Shown here one piece after another: positions 22,365 through 30,627 of a stretch of DNA of 40,083 nucleotides. Location of the stretch: contig DATLZR010000024.1 of assembly GCA_035573895.1 (NCBI GenBank), forward strand, positions 1-40,083. Direction: 5' to 3'. This DNA comes from Blastocatellia bacterium. Its GTDB lineage: Bacteria > Acidobacteriota > Blastocatellia > HR10. The translations under genes were made by a program, and so were the position numbers. Every line of letters begins with the position of its first letter. The first letter of the stretch is position 1. Under the pieces are notes generated by a model. It worked only from the letters and a program-made list of their open reading frames with translations, had not been told where the DNA came from and searched no databases.

Positions 22365-23429
22365 TCAAAAGGTGATGACGGCTTTGACGATTCGAGCTTC
22401 GGCCATTGCCCGGAAGGCTTCTGGTGTTCGGTGGAGAGGGAACGATTGGAGGTGAAGTTTCCTGGCCGTGATGATTCCTGCTGAGATCAACTCCAGGGCG
22501 CGTCGCGTATCGGGCGGCCCACAGGAATAGCTTGGTATCAGGCTGATCTCGTTCATGTAGAGGTGAAACGGCTCGATCTCGACCGTCTCACCCGGGGGAA
22601 GCGGTGTGAAGAGAATGATGCGACTGCCTCGCCCGGCACAGGCCAGGCCCAGGGCTACTGCTTCGCGCGATCCGGGACCGACGATAACGATGTCGGCCAG
22701 TTCTCCCCTGGTGATCTCGCGCACGCCTTCGATGACGGATTCGTTTAAGGGATTGAGGACAAGGTCGCAGCCCAGTTCCCGTCCGATTTGAATGCGCTGG
22801 GGAATCTTCTCAACGCCGATGATCGGATGAGCCCCCCAGGTCCTGCCCAGGAGCACGTGGAGCTGGCCCATGATTCCCAGCCCGATGACGACGAGGCTCT
22901 TGACATCTGGCCGAGCACCTGGCGGCGAACCCGGGACGGCGTCATCGCCCGGGGCGAGTCCAGCCTTTCTCAGCGATTTCACCACGCAGGCCGTTGGCTC
23001 GATGAGTACACCATCCTCGAACGAGACGCTCTCCGGCAGCAACAACGTGTCGGTCGCAAGGTTGGTCTCCGGCACGAGGAAATATTCGGCGATTCCCCCG
23101 GGAATGATTTTCGATCGCCTCCAGGTTTCGCAGAGGCTGTAGTCCCCGCGCCGACAGTGTTTGCACTCGCAGCAGGGAGCATGATGGTGGACAAACACAC
23201 GATCCCCCCTGCGAAATCCTCTGACGGCGGCTCCGATCTCGGCGATGATACCGACGGGTTCGTGGCCGAGAACGACGGGAGCTTTCCGTCGCACGTACCA
23301 GGGCATGATGTCGCTTGTGCAAATCCCGCAGGCTACGGTTTTCACCAATGCATCGCCCGGTCCGGGGCGAGGAATGGGTTCTTCCTCGATGCGAATATCG
23401 TCAACGTCGTACAACCGGGCGACCTTCAT
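22365..23429 (-). CDS. Zinc-binding medium-chain alcohol/polyol dehydrogenase, copy A
   Basis: Starting at ATG 23429 (SD AGGTGAGG), this 354-residue protein shows the MDR pattern: catalytic-zinc Cys in VACGICTSDIMPWY, GHEPVGIIAEIGAAVRGFRRGDRVFVHHHAPC, and the structural-zinc cluster CCECKHCRRGDYSLC. ILIEPTACVVKSL is present as LIEPTACVV, and the Rossmann glycine motif VIGLGIMG is in the nucleotide-binding half. It resembles sorbitol/threonine dehydrogenase-type enzymes that oxidise secondary alcohols with NAD(P). The substrate is unknown. A segment of about 15 residues (GDDAVPGSPPGARPDVKS) before the Rossmann fold is an unusual insertion. It lies 39 bp after the second dehydrogenase gene on the same transcript. 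Confidence 0.9.
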   Translation of the reverse strand: MKVARLYDVDDIRIEEEPIPRPGPGDALVKTVACGICTSDIMPWYVRRKAPVVLGHEPVGIIAEIGAAVRGFRRGDRVFVHHHAPCCECKHCRRGDYSLCETWRRSKIIPGGIAEYFLVPETNLATDTLLLPESVSFEDGVLIEPTACVVKSLRKAGLAPGDDAVPGSPPGARPDVKSLVVIGLGIMGQLHVLLGRTWGAHPIIGVEKIPQRIQIGRELGCDLVLNPLNESVIEGVREITRGELADIVIVGPGSREAVALGLACAGRGSRIILFTPLPPGETVEIEPFHLYMNEISLIPSYSCGPPDTRRALELISAGIITARKLHLQSFPLHRTPEAFRAMAEARIVKAVITF

Positions 23430-23468
23430 TGGCCTCACCTGTCGCGGGACGCCACGCTCGTGGTCCGT

Positions 23469-24494
23469 TTAGGGAATGACAGCATACTTCACGCAGTCGC
23501 CCCGTTGGAGGAGATCGAAGACTTCCAGGAGCCGAGTCAGTGGGAACTGCCCCGTAATGAGTTTGCCCACTTCGATCCGATTATCGCAGAGCAGTTCGTA
23601 GGCTTGCCGAACGGCGCGCCGGGTGTAGTGAAACGGGCTGATCAATGTGATCTGGTCATAGTGAATGCGGGCTGTATCCAAAGCGATCGTCGTACCCGAG
23701 GGGCACCCGCCAAACAGTACGACCTGGCCGCCGCGGCGCACAAGGGAAATCGCCTGTTGCCAGACTTCGGGCCGACCCGTGCACTCGATGACGATGTCAG
23801 CTCCCCGCCCGTCGGTGACCATCCGCACAACCTCCGCTGTATCCTCATGGTCAGCATCAATCACAATACTGGCTCCCAACTCGCGCGCCAGCCGGAGACG
23901 AAACGACCGCCGACCGGAAACCACAATATGACGCAGGCCAAACACACGCAACAACAGTACGTGCATGAGCCCGATGGCTCCCGCACCGATGATCAAAACC
24001 GTGTCGTCGCGGTGAAATTTCAAGAAACCGAGCCCGTGAACGACGCAAGCCAACGGCTCCAGTATCGCCGCTTCAGTGAAAGCCAGGTTCGGCGGTTTGG
24101 GGAACATGTTCTGCTCGACGATATGAGCCGGAACCTTGATGTACTCGGCGTACGCGCCCAAAATCTTGGCCGACATCGTCAGGTCGCAGAGATTGTCCTG
24201 TTGCTGCTGACAGTAGTAGCAGCGTCCACAGGAGGCCGAATGGACCGACATCACGGCATCACCTTCGCGGAACTGTCGGGTTCCACGCCCGACATCCGCG
24301 ATCTCACCAGAAAATTCATGACCAAAAAGCGTCGGCATCGGCATTTTGGGGTGGCCGCGCAGGTACGCCTTCAAATCGGTCCCGCAGGTCAGTGCCGCCC
24401 GAATCTTGACGACCACTTCGCCTGGACCCGGCGTGGGCTTTTCGACCTCTCGCAATTCCAGCAGCCCTGGACGAACAAGAACATTGGCTAGCAT
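23469..24494 (-). CDS. Zinc-binding medium-chain alcohol/polyol dehydrogenase, copy B
   Basis: Starting at ATG 24494 (SD AGGAG, spacing 8), this 341-residue protein has the catalytic-zinc region ALTCGTDLKAYLRGHPKMP, GHEFSGEIADVG and the structural-zinc cluster CGRCYYCQQQQDNLC. ILEPLACVVHGL and the Rossmann motif IIGAGAIGLMHVLLLRVFG follow. It is of the same group as copy A, but the two have clearly diverged, so they are likely an old duplication or a functional pair rather than a recent copy. They could act on successive or epimeric sugar alcohols. It is the first gene of the two-gene unit, divergent from the cupin gene. Confidence 0.91.
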   Translation of the reverse strand: MLANVLVRPGLLELREVEKPTPGPGEVVVKIRAALTCGTDLKAYLRGHPKMPMPTLFGHEFSGEIADVGRGTRQFREGDAVMSVHSASCGRCYYCQQQQDNLCDLTMSAKILGAYAEYIKVPAHIVEQNMFPKPPNLAFTEAAILEPLACVVHGLGFLKFHRDDTVLIIGAGAIGLMHVLLLRVFGLRHIVVSGRRSFRLRLARELGASIVIDADHEDTAEVVRMVTDGRGADIVIECTGRPEVWQQAISLVRRGGQVVLFGGCPSGTTIALDTARIHYDQITLISPFHYTRRAVRQAYELLCDNRIEVGKLITGQFPLTRLLEVFDLLQRGDCVKYAVIP

Positions 24495-24668
24495 CCCATT
24501 CTCCTCAACATGCCGTGATCAGTGACGCATGATTCTACTCCAAGGCCGGACACCTGCCAATGGCCGTGAGAGGCCTCCTGATATGGGACTTGGCCCTCCC
24601 CCGGAGACTACCCTCGAGAAGCCTCGCGCACCCTTGAAAGCCACCTCCGGCTCGAATACGATTGTGCC

Positions 24669-25325
24669 GTGAGCGATCACTCGGTTCATCTCGACCGAAC
24701 GAAGGCGGTGCCAGAGCCCGTCGTTTGCGACCTCTCCAATCCCGACACCGAAGCCGGTAACACCCCACGGGCCCGCTTTCCATCGGGAGGGGAAGCGCCT
24801 TCGGCTGAGAGTCGCTGTTACAAATTTCGCAGCGATTATCGCTGGGAGGGCGTGCCGACCCGACCGTACAAGGATGTTCCTGCCAATTGGGCGCAGGCCG
24901 TCCGTTGTGTTTTGATCGGTGCCGGGCAGGAAGCCACCGATTTTCATCTTCGCTATTTCGAGCTGGCTCCCGGTGGGTACACCAGCCTGGAGAAACACGA
25001 CCATGCTCATGTCATCGTAGCGGTTCGAGGGAAGGGAATTGTCGTCGCTGCGCCCCACCGATTCGATGTTGTACCCCTTGACACCGTCTACATTGCTCCG
25101 GAAGCGCCGCATCAGATCATCAACGCCGGCCAGGAACCCTTCGGTTTCCTTTGCATCGTGGATGCTGTTCGAGATCGCCCCCGCGCGCTCTCATCCGGTG
25201 AAGTCAGCCGATTGATGGAGAATCCCGCGCTTCGAGATCTGATTCGGACTGCTTCCAGCCAGGCTGTCTCCGGCACGCCCTGCCAGCCTATTGGCAACGC
25301 GAAAGGGGAATCCAACGGCGAATGA
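24669..25325 (+). CDS. Cupin-domain protein
   Basis: This 218-residue protein from a GTG start has residues of about 95-165 forming a single cupin barrel: FHLRYFELAPGGYTSLEKHDHAHVIVAVRGKGIVVAAPHRFDVVPLDTVYIAPEAPHQIINAG. The metal-binding positions His (EKHDHAH) and the second-motif His (APHQIINAG) are present. The N-terminal 90 residues include YKFRSDYRWEGVPTRPYKD, which I do not recognise. Cupins of this type bind a metal or small ligand; the reaction is unknown. The start is uncertain, since no clear SD precedes the GTG. It is divergent from the dehydrogenase pair and convergent with the hydrolase. Confidence 0.82.
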   Translation: MSDHSVHLDRTKAVPEPVVCDLSNPDTEAGNTPRARFPSGGEAPSAESRCYKFRSDYRWEGVPTRPYKDVPANWAQAVRCVLIGAGQEATDFHLRYFELAPGGYTSLEKHDHAHVIVAVRGKGIVVAAPHRFDVVPLDTVYIAPEAPHQIINAGQEPFGFLCIVDAVRDRPRALSSGEVSRLMENPALRDLIRTASSQAVSGTPCQPIGNAKGESNGE

Positions 25326-25351
25326 ACCCGACGGCACGTCCGCTCTTGACG

Positions 25352-25984
25352 TTAGCGCCTCACGCAGGTCAGGACGGCCGCTTTCAGCTCGGCGAGCTTC
25401 CCGGTGAAAAAGTGATCGGCCCCTTCGATATAAATGACCTCCTTGGGCTCCGGCAGTGTCAATAACAGTGCGTTCAGGTGCTCCACCGAGCCGAATTCGT
25501 CATTTGTCCCCTGGATGAAGAATTTGGGTTTGTAGCAGTGGGCGAGGAACTGAAAGTCGTTCGCGTCAACCGGCAGACCAATCCCGACCATGGCGGTGAC
25601 GCGTTCGTCACTACAAGCAACATTCAACCCCACCCAGGCCCCGAAGGAGTAACCGATGAGCCACAGGCGCGCTCTCTCATATCGGCGAGCCATGAAGTCA
25701 ATGACTGCCCGAACATCATCCTGTTCGCCGATGCCGAAATCGTATGTTCCCGTGCTCCGGCCCACGCCCCGGAAGTTGAATCGCAGGGTGACAAATCCGC
25801 TCTCTCTCAGAGCCTGAGCGGCACGGTAGACGACCTTGTTGTGCATGGTTCCGCCGTACTGCGGATGGGGGTGACACAAAATGGCCGCCGCCTGCGGCTC
25901 CGGTTCCCCTTCTCCTTCGAGCAGGCCCTCGAGCTGGCCATGAGCTGCTGGGATCATCACGTCCATAAGATGACGTCTTGTCAT
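25352..25984 (-). CDS. Alpha/beta hydrolase (COG2945-like)
   Basis: Taken from ATG 25984, this 210-residue protein has the short alpha/beta hydrolase pattern: AILCHPHPQYGGTMHNKVVYRAAQALRESGFVTLRFNFRGVGRS (oxyanion region), the nucleophile elbow GYSFGAWVG, the acid in IQGTNDEFG and the catalytic His in IEGADHFF. CHPHPxxGG is typical of the small COG2945 family, whose substrates are unclear. The frame could begin at TTG 26008 or at internal ATGs (25966, 25957); no SD decides. Its 5' end faces the divergent M28 peptidase gene. Confidence 0.87.
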   Translation of the reverse strand: MTRRHLMDVMIPAAHGQLEGLLEGEGEPEPQAAAILCHPHPQYGGTMHNKVVYRAAQALRESGFVTLRFNFRGVGRSTGTYDFGIGEQDDVRAVIDFMARRYERARLWLIGYSFGAWVGLNVACSDERVTAMVGIGLPVDANDFQFLAHCYKPKFFIQGTNDEFGSVEHLNALLLTLPEPKEVIYIEGADHFFTGKLAELKAAVLTCVRR

Positions 25985-26067
25985 AGCAAAAAACTTTGCA
26001 TCCGGCAATTAGCGGTGTTAGATTCTCATCCTGTTCGATGACCAGGTCTTTGTCGTGGGGGGAGTGT

Positions 26068-27927
26068 ATGGAAAGAGCGGTCTACACGACGCGGTGGAAC
26101 CGCACGATGGGATTTCTCACAGGCGGCGTGCCCGTCATTATCCTGGTAGCGGTGATGCTCTCGGTCTCGTTGGCCGTTGGCGAGAGGACGCCTCCACGCA
26201 GCGCCGCTATCACAGCCGAAGAAATTGACGCCCATATCCGATTCCTCGCCTCGGATGCGCTCGCCGGGCGACAGCCCGGAACCGAAGGGGCAGAGAAGGC
26301 GGCCGACTACATCGCTTCGGAGTTTCGCGCCTATGGTCTTCGACCGCTCGGTGAGCAGAATAGCTTCCGCCAGTCATTTTCCTTCGTATCGGGGATTCGA
26401 CTGGGTCCGGACAATGCTCTGACGCTGATGCGAGGATCACAGGAAGTGGCCTTTCGGCCAGGACGTGATTTTATGCCACTCGCGTTCTCCCGCGATGGAT
26501 CGGTCGAGGCGGATGTCGTCTTCGCTGGATTCGGCATCTCCGCCCCTGACCTTGGTTATGACGACTATGCCGGGAGCGACGTGAGCGGAAAGATTGTCCT
26601 TCTGCTCACAGGCAGCCCCGAGGGGGATGATCCCCACGGCCGATTCGGCCGCTACCTTTCGCCGCGCTATAAGACTGTTGCCGCTCGTGATAAGGGAGCG
26701 CGCGGCGTCCTGTTCATTGCATCCGAGGAGGATTTGTCGAAGGAGCCGCTGGCACGACTCCGCTACGATCATACATTCGGTGATTCGGGGGTCTTAGCTT
26801 TCGTCATCAGTCAGCGCGTGGCCGAGGAAATGCTGAGGACGGCAGGGAGAGACTTGACCGATGTCGTTCATCAAATGAGCACCAGGAAAGCACCCCATTC
26901 ATTCGCCCTTTCCTCGCTTCGCCTCCGGTGCCGCTCGGATGTGATTAAGGAGAGAAAGACGACGGCCAATGTCGTAGCTCTGTTGCCCGGGGCGGACCCA
27001 ACGTTCCGCGGGGAGTACATCATCGTGGGAGCCCATTATGATCACCTGGGCCGGGGAGGGGAAGATTCGCTCGCGCCGATGCAGACCGGGCAGATTCACA
27101 ACGGAGCTGATGATAACGCCTCCGGCGTGGCGGGATTGCTGGAGCTGGCACAGGCCCTGGCCGCCGAGCGCCGCCGACTCAAACGGAGCGTCCTCTTTGT
27201 CGCCTTTTCCGCAGAGGAGGAGGGGCTGCTCGGCTCGCGTCACTTCGTTGAGCATCCTCCAGTGCCCCTGGAGCGCGTCATCGCTATGATCAATCTCGAT
27301 ATGATCGGACGGATGAAAGACAATACGCTGATCGTTTATGGACTTGGGACGTCGCCCGTGTGGAAGCCGCTCCTTGAGCGACTCAACCAGGCGGCTCGGT
27401 TCCAGTTCTCGGGGCGAGATGATGGGGTCGGCCCGAGCGATCACACATCATTTTATCTCAAGGATATCCCTGTGCTTCACTTCTTCACGGGAGTGCACGA
27501 GGATTACCACAAGCCGTCGGATGACGCCGAGAAGATCAATGCTGAAGGCGAGCGTCGCATCGTCACGCTCGTGCGGGATATCGTGAAGGAGCTGCAACAA
27601 CAGCCGGAGCGACCCCTTTTCACCAAGACGAGGAGCCCCGAGCCGGATCGCACTCAGATGGGCTTCCGCGTCTCAATCGGGACGATCCCTGATTATGGGG
27701 CGGAAGTCGAAGGTGTTCGGCTCGCCGGCGTGCGCCCGGGGAGCCCGGCGGAGAAAGCCGGACTCCGCGCGGGCGATATAATCGTCCGCGTGGGACCACG
27801 AGATGTGAAGAACGTCTATGACTATACCTACGCCTTGCAGGGCTTGCGGCCAGGACAGGAGGTCGAGTTTATCATCCTGCGAGGAAGCGAGCGACTGACC
27901 GTCCGCGTTATTGCTGAACGTCGCTGA
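26068..27927 (+). CDS. Secreted M28-family zinc aminopeptidase with PA insert and C-terminal PDZ domain
   Basis: Starting at ATG 26068 (GGGGGAG just upstream), this 619-residue protein has an N-terminal membrane/signal segment (GGVPVIILVAVMLSVSLAVG). The prodomain-like start EEIDAHIRFLASDALAGRQPGTEG is typical of the family. A protease-associated (PA) domain is at about 130-270 (VFAGFGISAPDLGYDDYAGSDVSGKIVLLL). The M28 core follows with both-zinc ligands: His in IVGAHYDHLG, Asp in NGADDNASG, Glu-Glu in SAEEEGLLGS, Asp in INLDMIGR and His in GPSDHTSFY. The last 90 residues are a PDZ domain (GVRPGSPAEKAGLRAGDIIVRVG). It removes N-terminal residues from peptides in the periplasm or outside. It is a complete member of usual length. 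Confidence 0.93.
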   Translation: MERAVYTTRWNRTMGFLTGGVPVIILVAVMLSVSLAVGERTPPRSAAITAEEIDAHIRFLASDALAGRQPGTEGAEKAADYIASEFRAYGLRPLGEQNSFRQSFSFVSGIRLGPDNALTLMRGSQEVAFRPGRDFMPLAFSRDGSVEADVVFAGFGISAPDLGYDDYAGSDVSGKIVLLLTGSPEGDDPHGRFGRYLSPRYKTVAARDKGARGVLFIASEEDLSKEPLARLRYDHTFGDSGVLAFVISQRVAEEMLRTAGRDLTDVVHQMSTRKAPHSFALSSLRLRCRSDVIKERKTTANVVALLPGADPTFRGEYIIVGAHYDHLGRGGEDSLAPMQTGQIHNGADDNASGVAGLLELAQALAAERRRLKRSVLFVAFSAEEEGLLGSRHFVEHPPVPLERVIAMINLDMIGRMKDNTLIVYGLGTSPVWKPLLERLNQAARFQFSGRDDGVGPSDHTSFYLKDIPVLHFFTGVHEDYHKPSDDAEKINAEGERRIVTLVRDIVKELQQQPERPLFTKTRSPEPDRTQMGFRVSIGTIPDYGAEVEGVRLAGVRPGSPAEKAGLRAGDIIVRVGPRDVKNVYDYTYALQGLRPGQEVEFIILRGSERLTVRVIAERR

Positions 27928-27933
27928 TCCACC

Positions 27934-27955
27934 AGGGGTAACGTTTGTTTCCCCT
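27934..27955 (+). terminator. Hairpin after the M28 peptidase gene
   Basis: AGGGG-t-AAC-GTTT-GTT-t-CCCCT starts 7 bp after the stop codon. It lacks a T-tract, so it may protect the 3' end rather than terminate transcription. Confidence 0.4.
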
Positions 27956-28125
27956 GCGGCCAGAGGGTTACAAAAAATCGTCTTGAAAGCGGGAGATTGC
28001 GCACATAAAATCCAACTTGTCAGCGAATCCACAGGGTCAAAACCATTGTGTTGAGACGAATGTTGATCAGTTATGTGGGCATAAGGATTCGTTGACCATT
28101 TCAGGGGACAAGGAGGACTGAAGTG

Positions 28126-29556
28126 ATGTCGAGCCTGAAGGAAGCCACGAATTCGGCGGAGAAAATAAAGGAGCTTCTGGAGACCGGGCGTTTTGAAGAG
28201 GCGGAGAAAGCTCTAGCAGAGTTGAGCGGGAGTGAGGACCCCTTGCTCCGCATCCTTTCGGCGGAAGTCTCGTTGTATTTTTCCCGGTTTGAACCGGTCC
28301 CCCAATTGCTCGCTGCAATTGATCCTTTTTCCCTGGATGCGCGGACTTATTCTCGCTTCTTACTGGTGCAGGGAGATTACGCACTCAGTCAACTCGATCT
28401 TGACCAGGCGCGGCAGCGCTACGAAGCGGCTTATTTCAACTATCGTTTGTTCGGGGATCGGTACGAAAAAGCCAGTGGGTTACTTCGCTTGGGTCGAATG
28501 AGTTTCGTCCAGGGGAAAGTCGAAGAAGCCGCCACGCTTCTAACAGAGGCGGAGGGCTTGATCAAGAACGGAGAAACGCCCCGAAGCGAATTCCTGCTCG
28601 GTTTGGTACAGATGTCGCTGGGGGCCTGCCGCCTCTCCCTCGGGCAGACGGAGGCGGCCAAAGAGCTGCTTGATTCTGCTCTGCTGTTGCTTCAGGAGAC
28701 CGAGCGCTGTCGGTATTATGCCGCGACGCTGACTCTGGAAGGCGAGCTTCTGGCGGCGGCGGGAAGATACACGGAAGCCGTCGAGTTCCTCAATGAAGCC
28801 CATATCCTTTTGACCCGCTATTCCATCAGCGATGAACTGGCGCGAGCTTCCAGCCGGTTGGCGGCGACGCTCGTGCGGCTGGGACGATATGATGAGGCCC
28901 ATCGCGTGCTCCTTGACAGCCTCGAGGTCCATGAGCGGATGGAAGACACGCGCGGTGCCGCGCAGATCCTTTACGCCCTGGCTGATTTCCACCTGGAGCG
29001 GAACGAAATCCCCAAAGCTGAAAAGATCGCTGCCGAGGCGCTGGCGCAGGCCGCGAAGGCCAGAGACGATCTGCTTCAAGCGGCGATTCACATCGTCGCT
29101 GGTCGTGCCGCCGCCCGTCGTCGTGATACAGCCGCGGCTGAGAAGGAACTTCTGGCAGCCCTTCAGATCGCAGAGACCTATGGGGAGAAGCGGCTGGAGG
29201 GAATGTCCTGTCTGTATCTGGCGGAAGCCTACTACGGTTCCTCTCCGGTGAAGGCACAGGAATATGTCGCGCGCGCGAGCGAACTTCTTCAGACCTTGCA
29301 CGATCCGTACCTCGATCAGGAGCTGCAACGGATTGCTCAACGCTCGACCAGTGAGCGGATCAAACTCACTCCCGACAATAAATTGATCTTCGATGGGAAC
29401 TTTCTCCCTAACTGGTACTCAGCCAAGGAGGCGCTGGAACAGTTTTTGCTCAAAAACGCCCTCAAACAGGCTGGAGGAAATCTCACCAAGGCGGGGGAAA
29501 TTCTCGGCATCACGAAAGTTCACGTCCACAATCTTCGCAAGCAATTTGGAATTTAG
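28126..29556 (+). CDS. TPR protein with C-terminal Fis-type helix-turn-helix
   Basis: Starting at ATG 28126 (SD GGAGG; a GTG lies one codon earlier), this 476-residue cytoplasmic protein has about ten helical TPR-like units from residue 10 to 410 (for example AAATLTLEGELLAAAGRYTEAVEFLNEAHIL and ASSRLAATLVRLGRYDEAHRVLLDSLEVH). The end is a Fis/NtrC-type helix-turn-helix (FLLKNALKQAGGNLTKAGEILGITKVHVHNLRKQFGI). HTH_8 of this kind normally ends sigma54 activators, but here no AAA ATPase or receiver domain is present. It could be a transcription factor that senses a protein or ligand through the TPR array. The next gene follows 3 bp later, so the two are co-transcribed. Confidence 0.88.
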   Translation: MSSLKEATNSAEKIKELLETGRFEEAEKALAELSGSEDPLLRILSAEVSLYFSRFEPVPQLLAAIDPFSLDARTYSRFLLVQGDYALSQLDLDQARQRYEAAYFNYRLFGDRYEKASGLLRLGRMSFVQGKVEEAATLLTEAEGLIKNGETPRSEFLLGLVQMSLGACRLSLGQTEAAKELLDSALLLLQETERCRYYAATLTLEGELLAAAGRYTEAVEFLNEAHILLTRYSISDELARASSRLAATLVRLGRYDEAHRVLLDSLEVHERMEDTRGAAQILYALADFHLERNEIPKAEKIAAEALAQAAKARDDLLQAAIHIVAGRAAARRRDTAAAEKELLAALQIAETYGEKRLEGMSCLYLAEAYYGSSPVKAQEYVARASELLQTLHDPYLDQELQRIAQRSTSERIKLTPDNKLIFDGNFLPNWYSAKEALEQFLLKNALKQAGGNLTKAGEILGITKVHVHNLRKQFGI

Positions 29557-29559
29557 GCA

Positions 29560-30303
29560 ATGTCGGATTGGCTTGAAGGTAAGGTGGCCCTGGTCACTGG
29601 CGGCAGTCGGGGGATCGGACGGGCTATTGCCGAGGCGTTGCTTGACGCGGGAGCGTCGGTAGTGATTTGCTCGCGGCAGAGGGAGACGCTAGAGCGCGCG
29701 CTGAAGGATCTCGGCGAGCGCTTTGCTGCCCGCGCTCGCTCCGCCACTCAGCCCGTTGCCGGAATGGTCTGCGATGTCCGCGACTATGCTCAGGTTCAAC
29801 GTCTCGTGCAGTTCACCGTGGAGATGTTCGGCGGCGTGGATATTCTCATCAACAACGCGGGCGTGGGCATCTTTCGTCACGTCGCTGAATTGACGCCTGA
29901 CGAGTGGAATGATGTCATCGCGACGAACCTGACCGGGGTCTTCTACTGTTGCCGGGAAGTTGTTCCCGTCATGCGCCAGCGAGGAGGCGGCTACATCATC
30001 AATATCAGCTCACTTGCCGGTCGGAATGCCTTCGCCGGTGGGACGGCGTACAATGCCTCAAAATTTGGCCTCAACGGATTCACCGAGGCCCTCATGCATG
30101 ACCTGCGTTATGAGAACATCCGCGTGAGTGTGGTGATGCCCGGCAGCGTCAATACCGAGTTCGGGGGACGAACCAAAGAATCCGATGACTGGCGTCTCCG
30201 ACCCGAGGATGTCGCCCGCGTGGTGATGGCCCTCCTCCAGCACGATCCCCGCAGTCTACCGAGCAGCGTCGAACTGCGTCCGGCTAAACCGCCCCGGAAA
30301 TGA
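29560..30303 (+). CDS. Short-chain dehydrogenase/reductase
   Basis: This 247-residue classical SDR carries the cofactor motif TGGSRGIG (13-20), NNAG (98-101), and the catalytic Ser (150/151), Tyr164 and Lys168 (YNASK). ADVRDY is replaced by CDVRDY at the adenine-binding position. It reduces or oxidises a carbonyl/alcohol with NAD(P); the substrate cannot be told. Arg39 after the second beta strand (CSRQRE) fits NADP preference, as in FabG-like members. It starts 3 bp after the TPR-Fis gene. No strong terminator follows; an inverted repeat CCGGTCGTT...AACGACCGG lies at 30486-30534. Confidence 0.92.
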   Translation: MSDWLEGKVALVTGGSRGIGRAIAEALLDAGASVVICSRQRETLERALKDLGERFAARARSATQPVAGMVCDVRDYAQVQRLVQFTVEMFGGVDILINNAGVGIFRHVAELTPDEWNDVIATNLTGVFYCCREVVPVMRQRGGGYIINISSLAGRNAFAGGTAYNASKFGLNGFTEALMHDLRYENIRVSVVMPGSVNTEFGGRTKESDDWRLRPEDVARVVMALLQHDPRSLPSSVELRPAKPPRK

Positions 30304-30627
30304 ACAGAGCACGGACCAGTTAACGTTGATCGTTTCGAACCTCTGGAGAAAAGGGGCCTTTTCGGAGGCGATATTCTCCGCCCGCGGGAGAGGGAAGATG
30401 GCTCGTGTCCGAGCGGCATGAGGTGGCGGGCATTCATCCTCCGCCTACGACGTCAGTGACAGATAATGGCGGAGGTGAACCGTTCCCGGTCGTTAGGTCG
30501 TGAACTCATTGCATACCAACCCTTCAACGACCGGAAACCATCACTCAAAAATAAAGCCGTAGAGATCACCAGGGCGGCGGAGTCTTGTTCCCGGCTTCTC
30601 TCTACGGCTCTTTCAGGGGACAAGCTA
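30304..30627. other. Convergent gap between the SDR and FecR-domain genes
   Basis: About 324 bp without a gene. It contains the palindrome GAAAAGGGGCCTTTTC (30346-30361), the inverted repeat CCGGTCGTT / AACGACCGG (30486-30494 / 30526-30534), and the terminator of the minus-strand FecR gene. Confidence 0.6.
30543..30609 (-). terminator. Rho-independent terminator of the FecR-domain gene
   Basis: AGCCGTAGAGA (30555-30565) pairs with TCTCTACGGCT (30599-30609). On the minus strand the stem is followed by TTATTTTTGAG, 20-85 bp after the stop codon. The loop is long (33 nt) but the 11-bp stem is perfect. Confidence 0.8.

Noticed and set aside
22788-24491. 567-residue plus-strand frame opposite the dehydrogenases
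   Set aside because: It lies antisense to two convincing zinc dehydrogenases and shows no domain; it is a GC-rich codon shadow.
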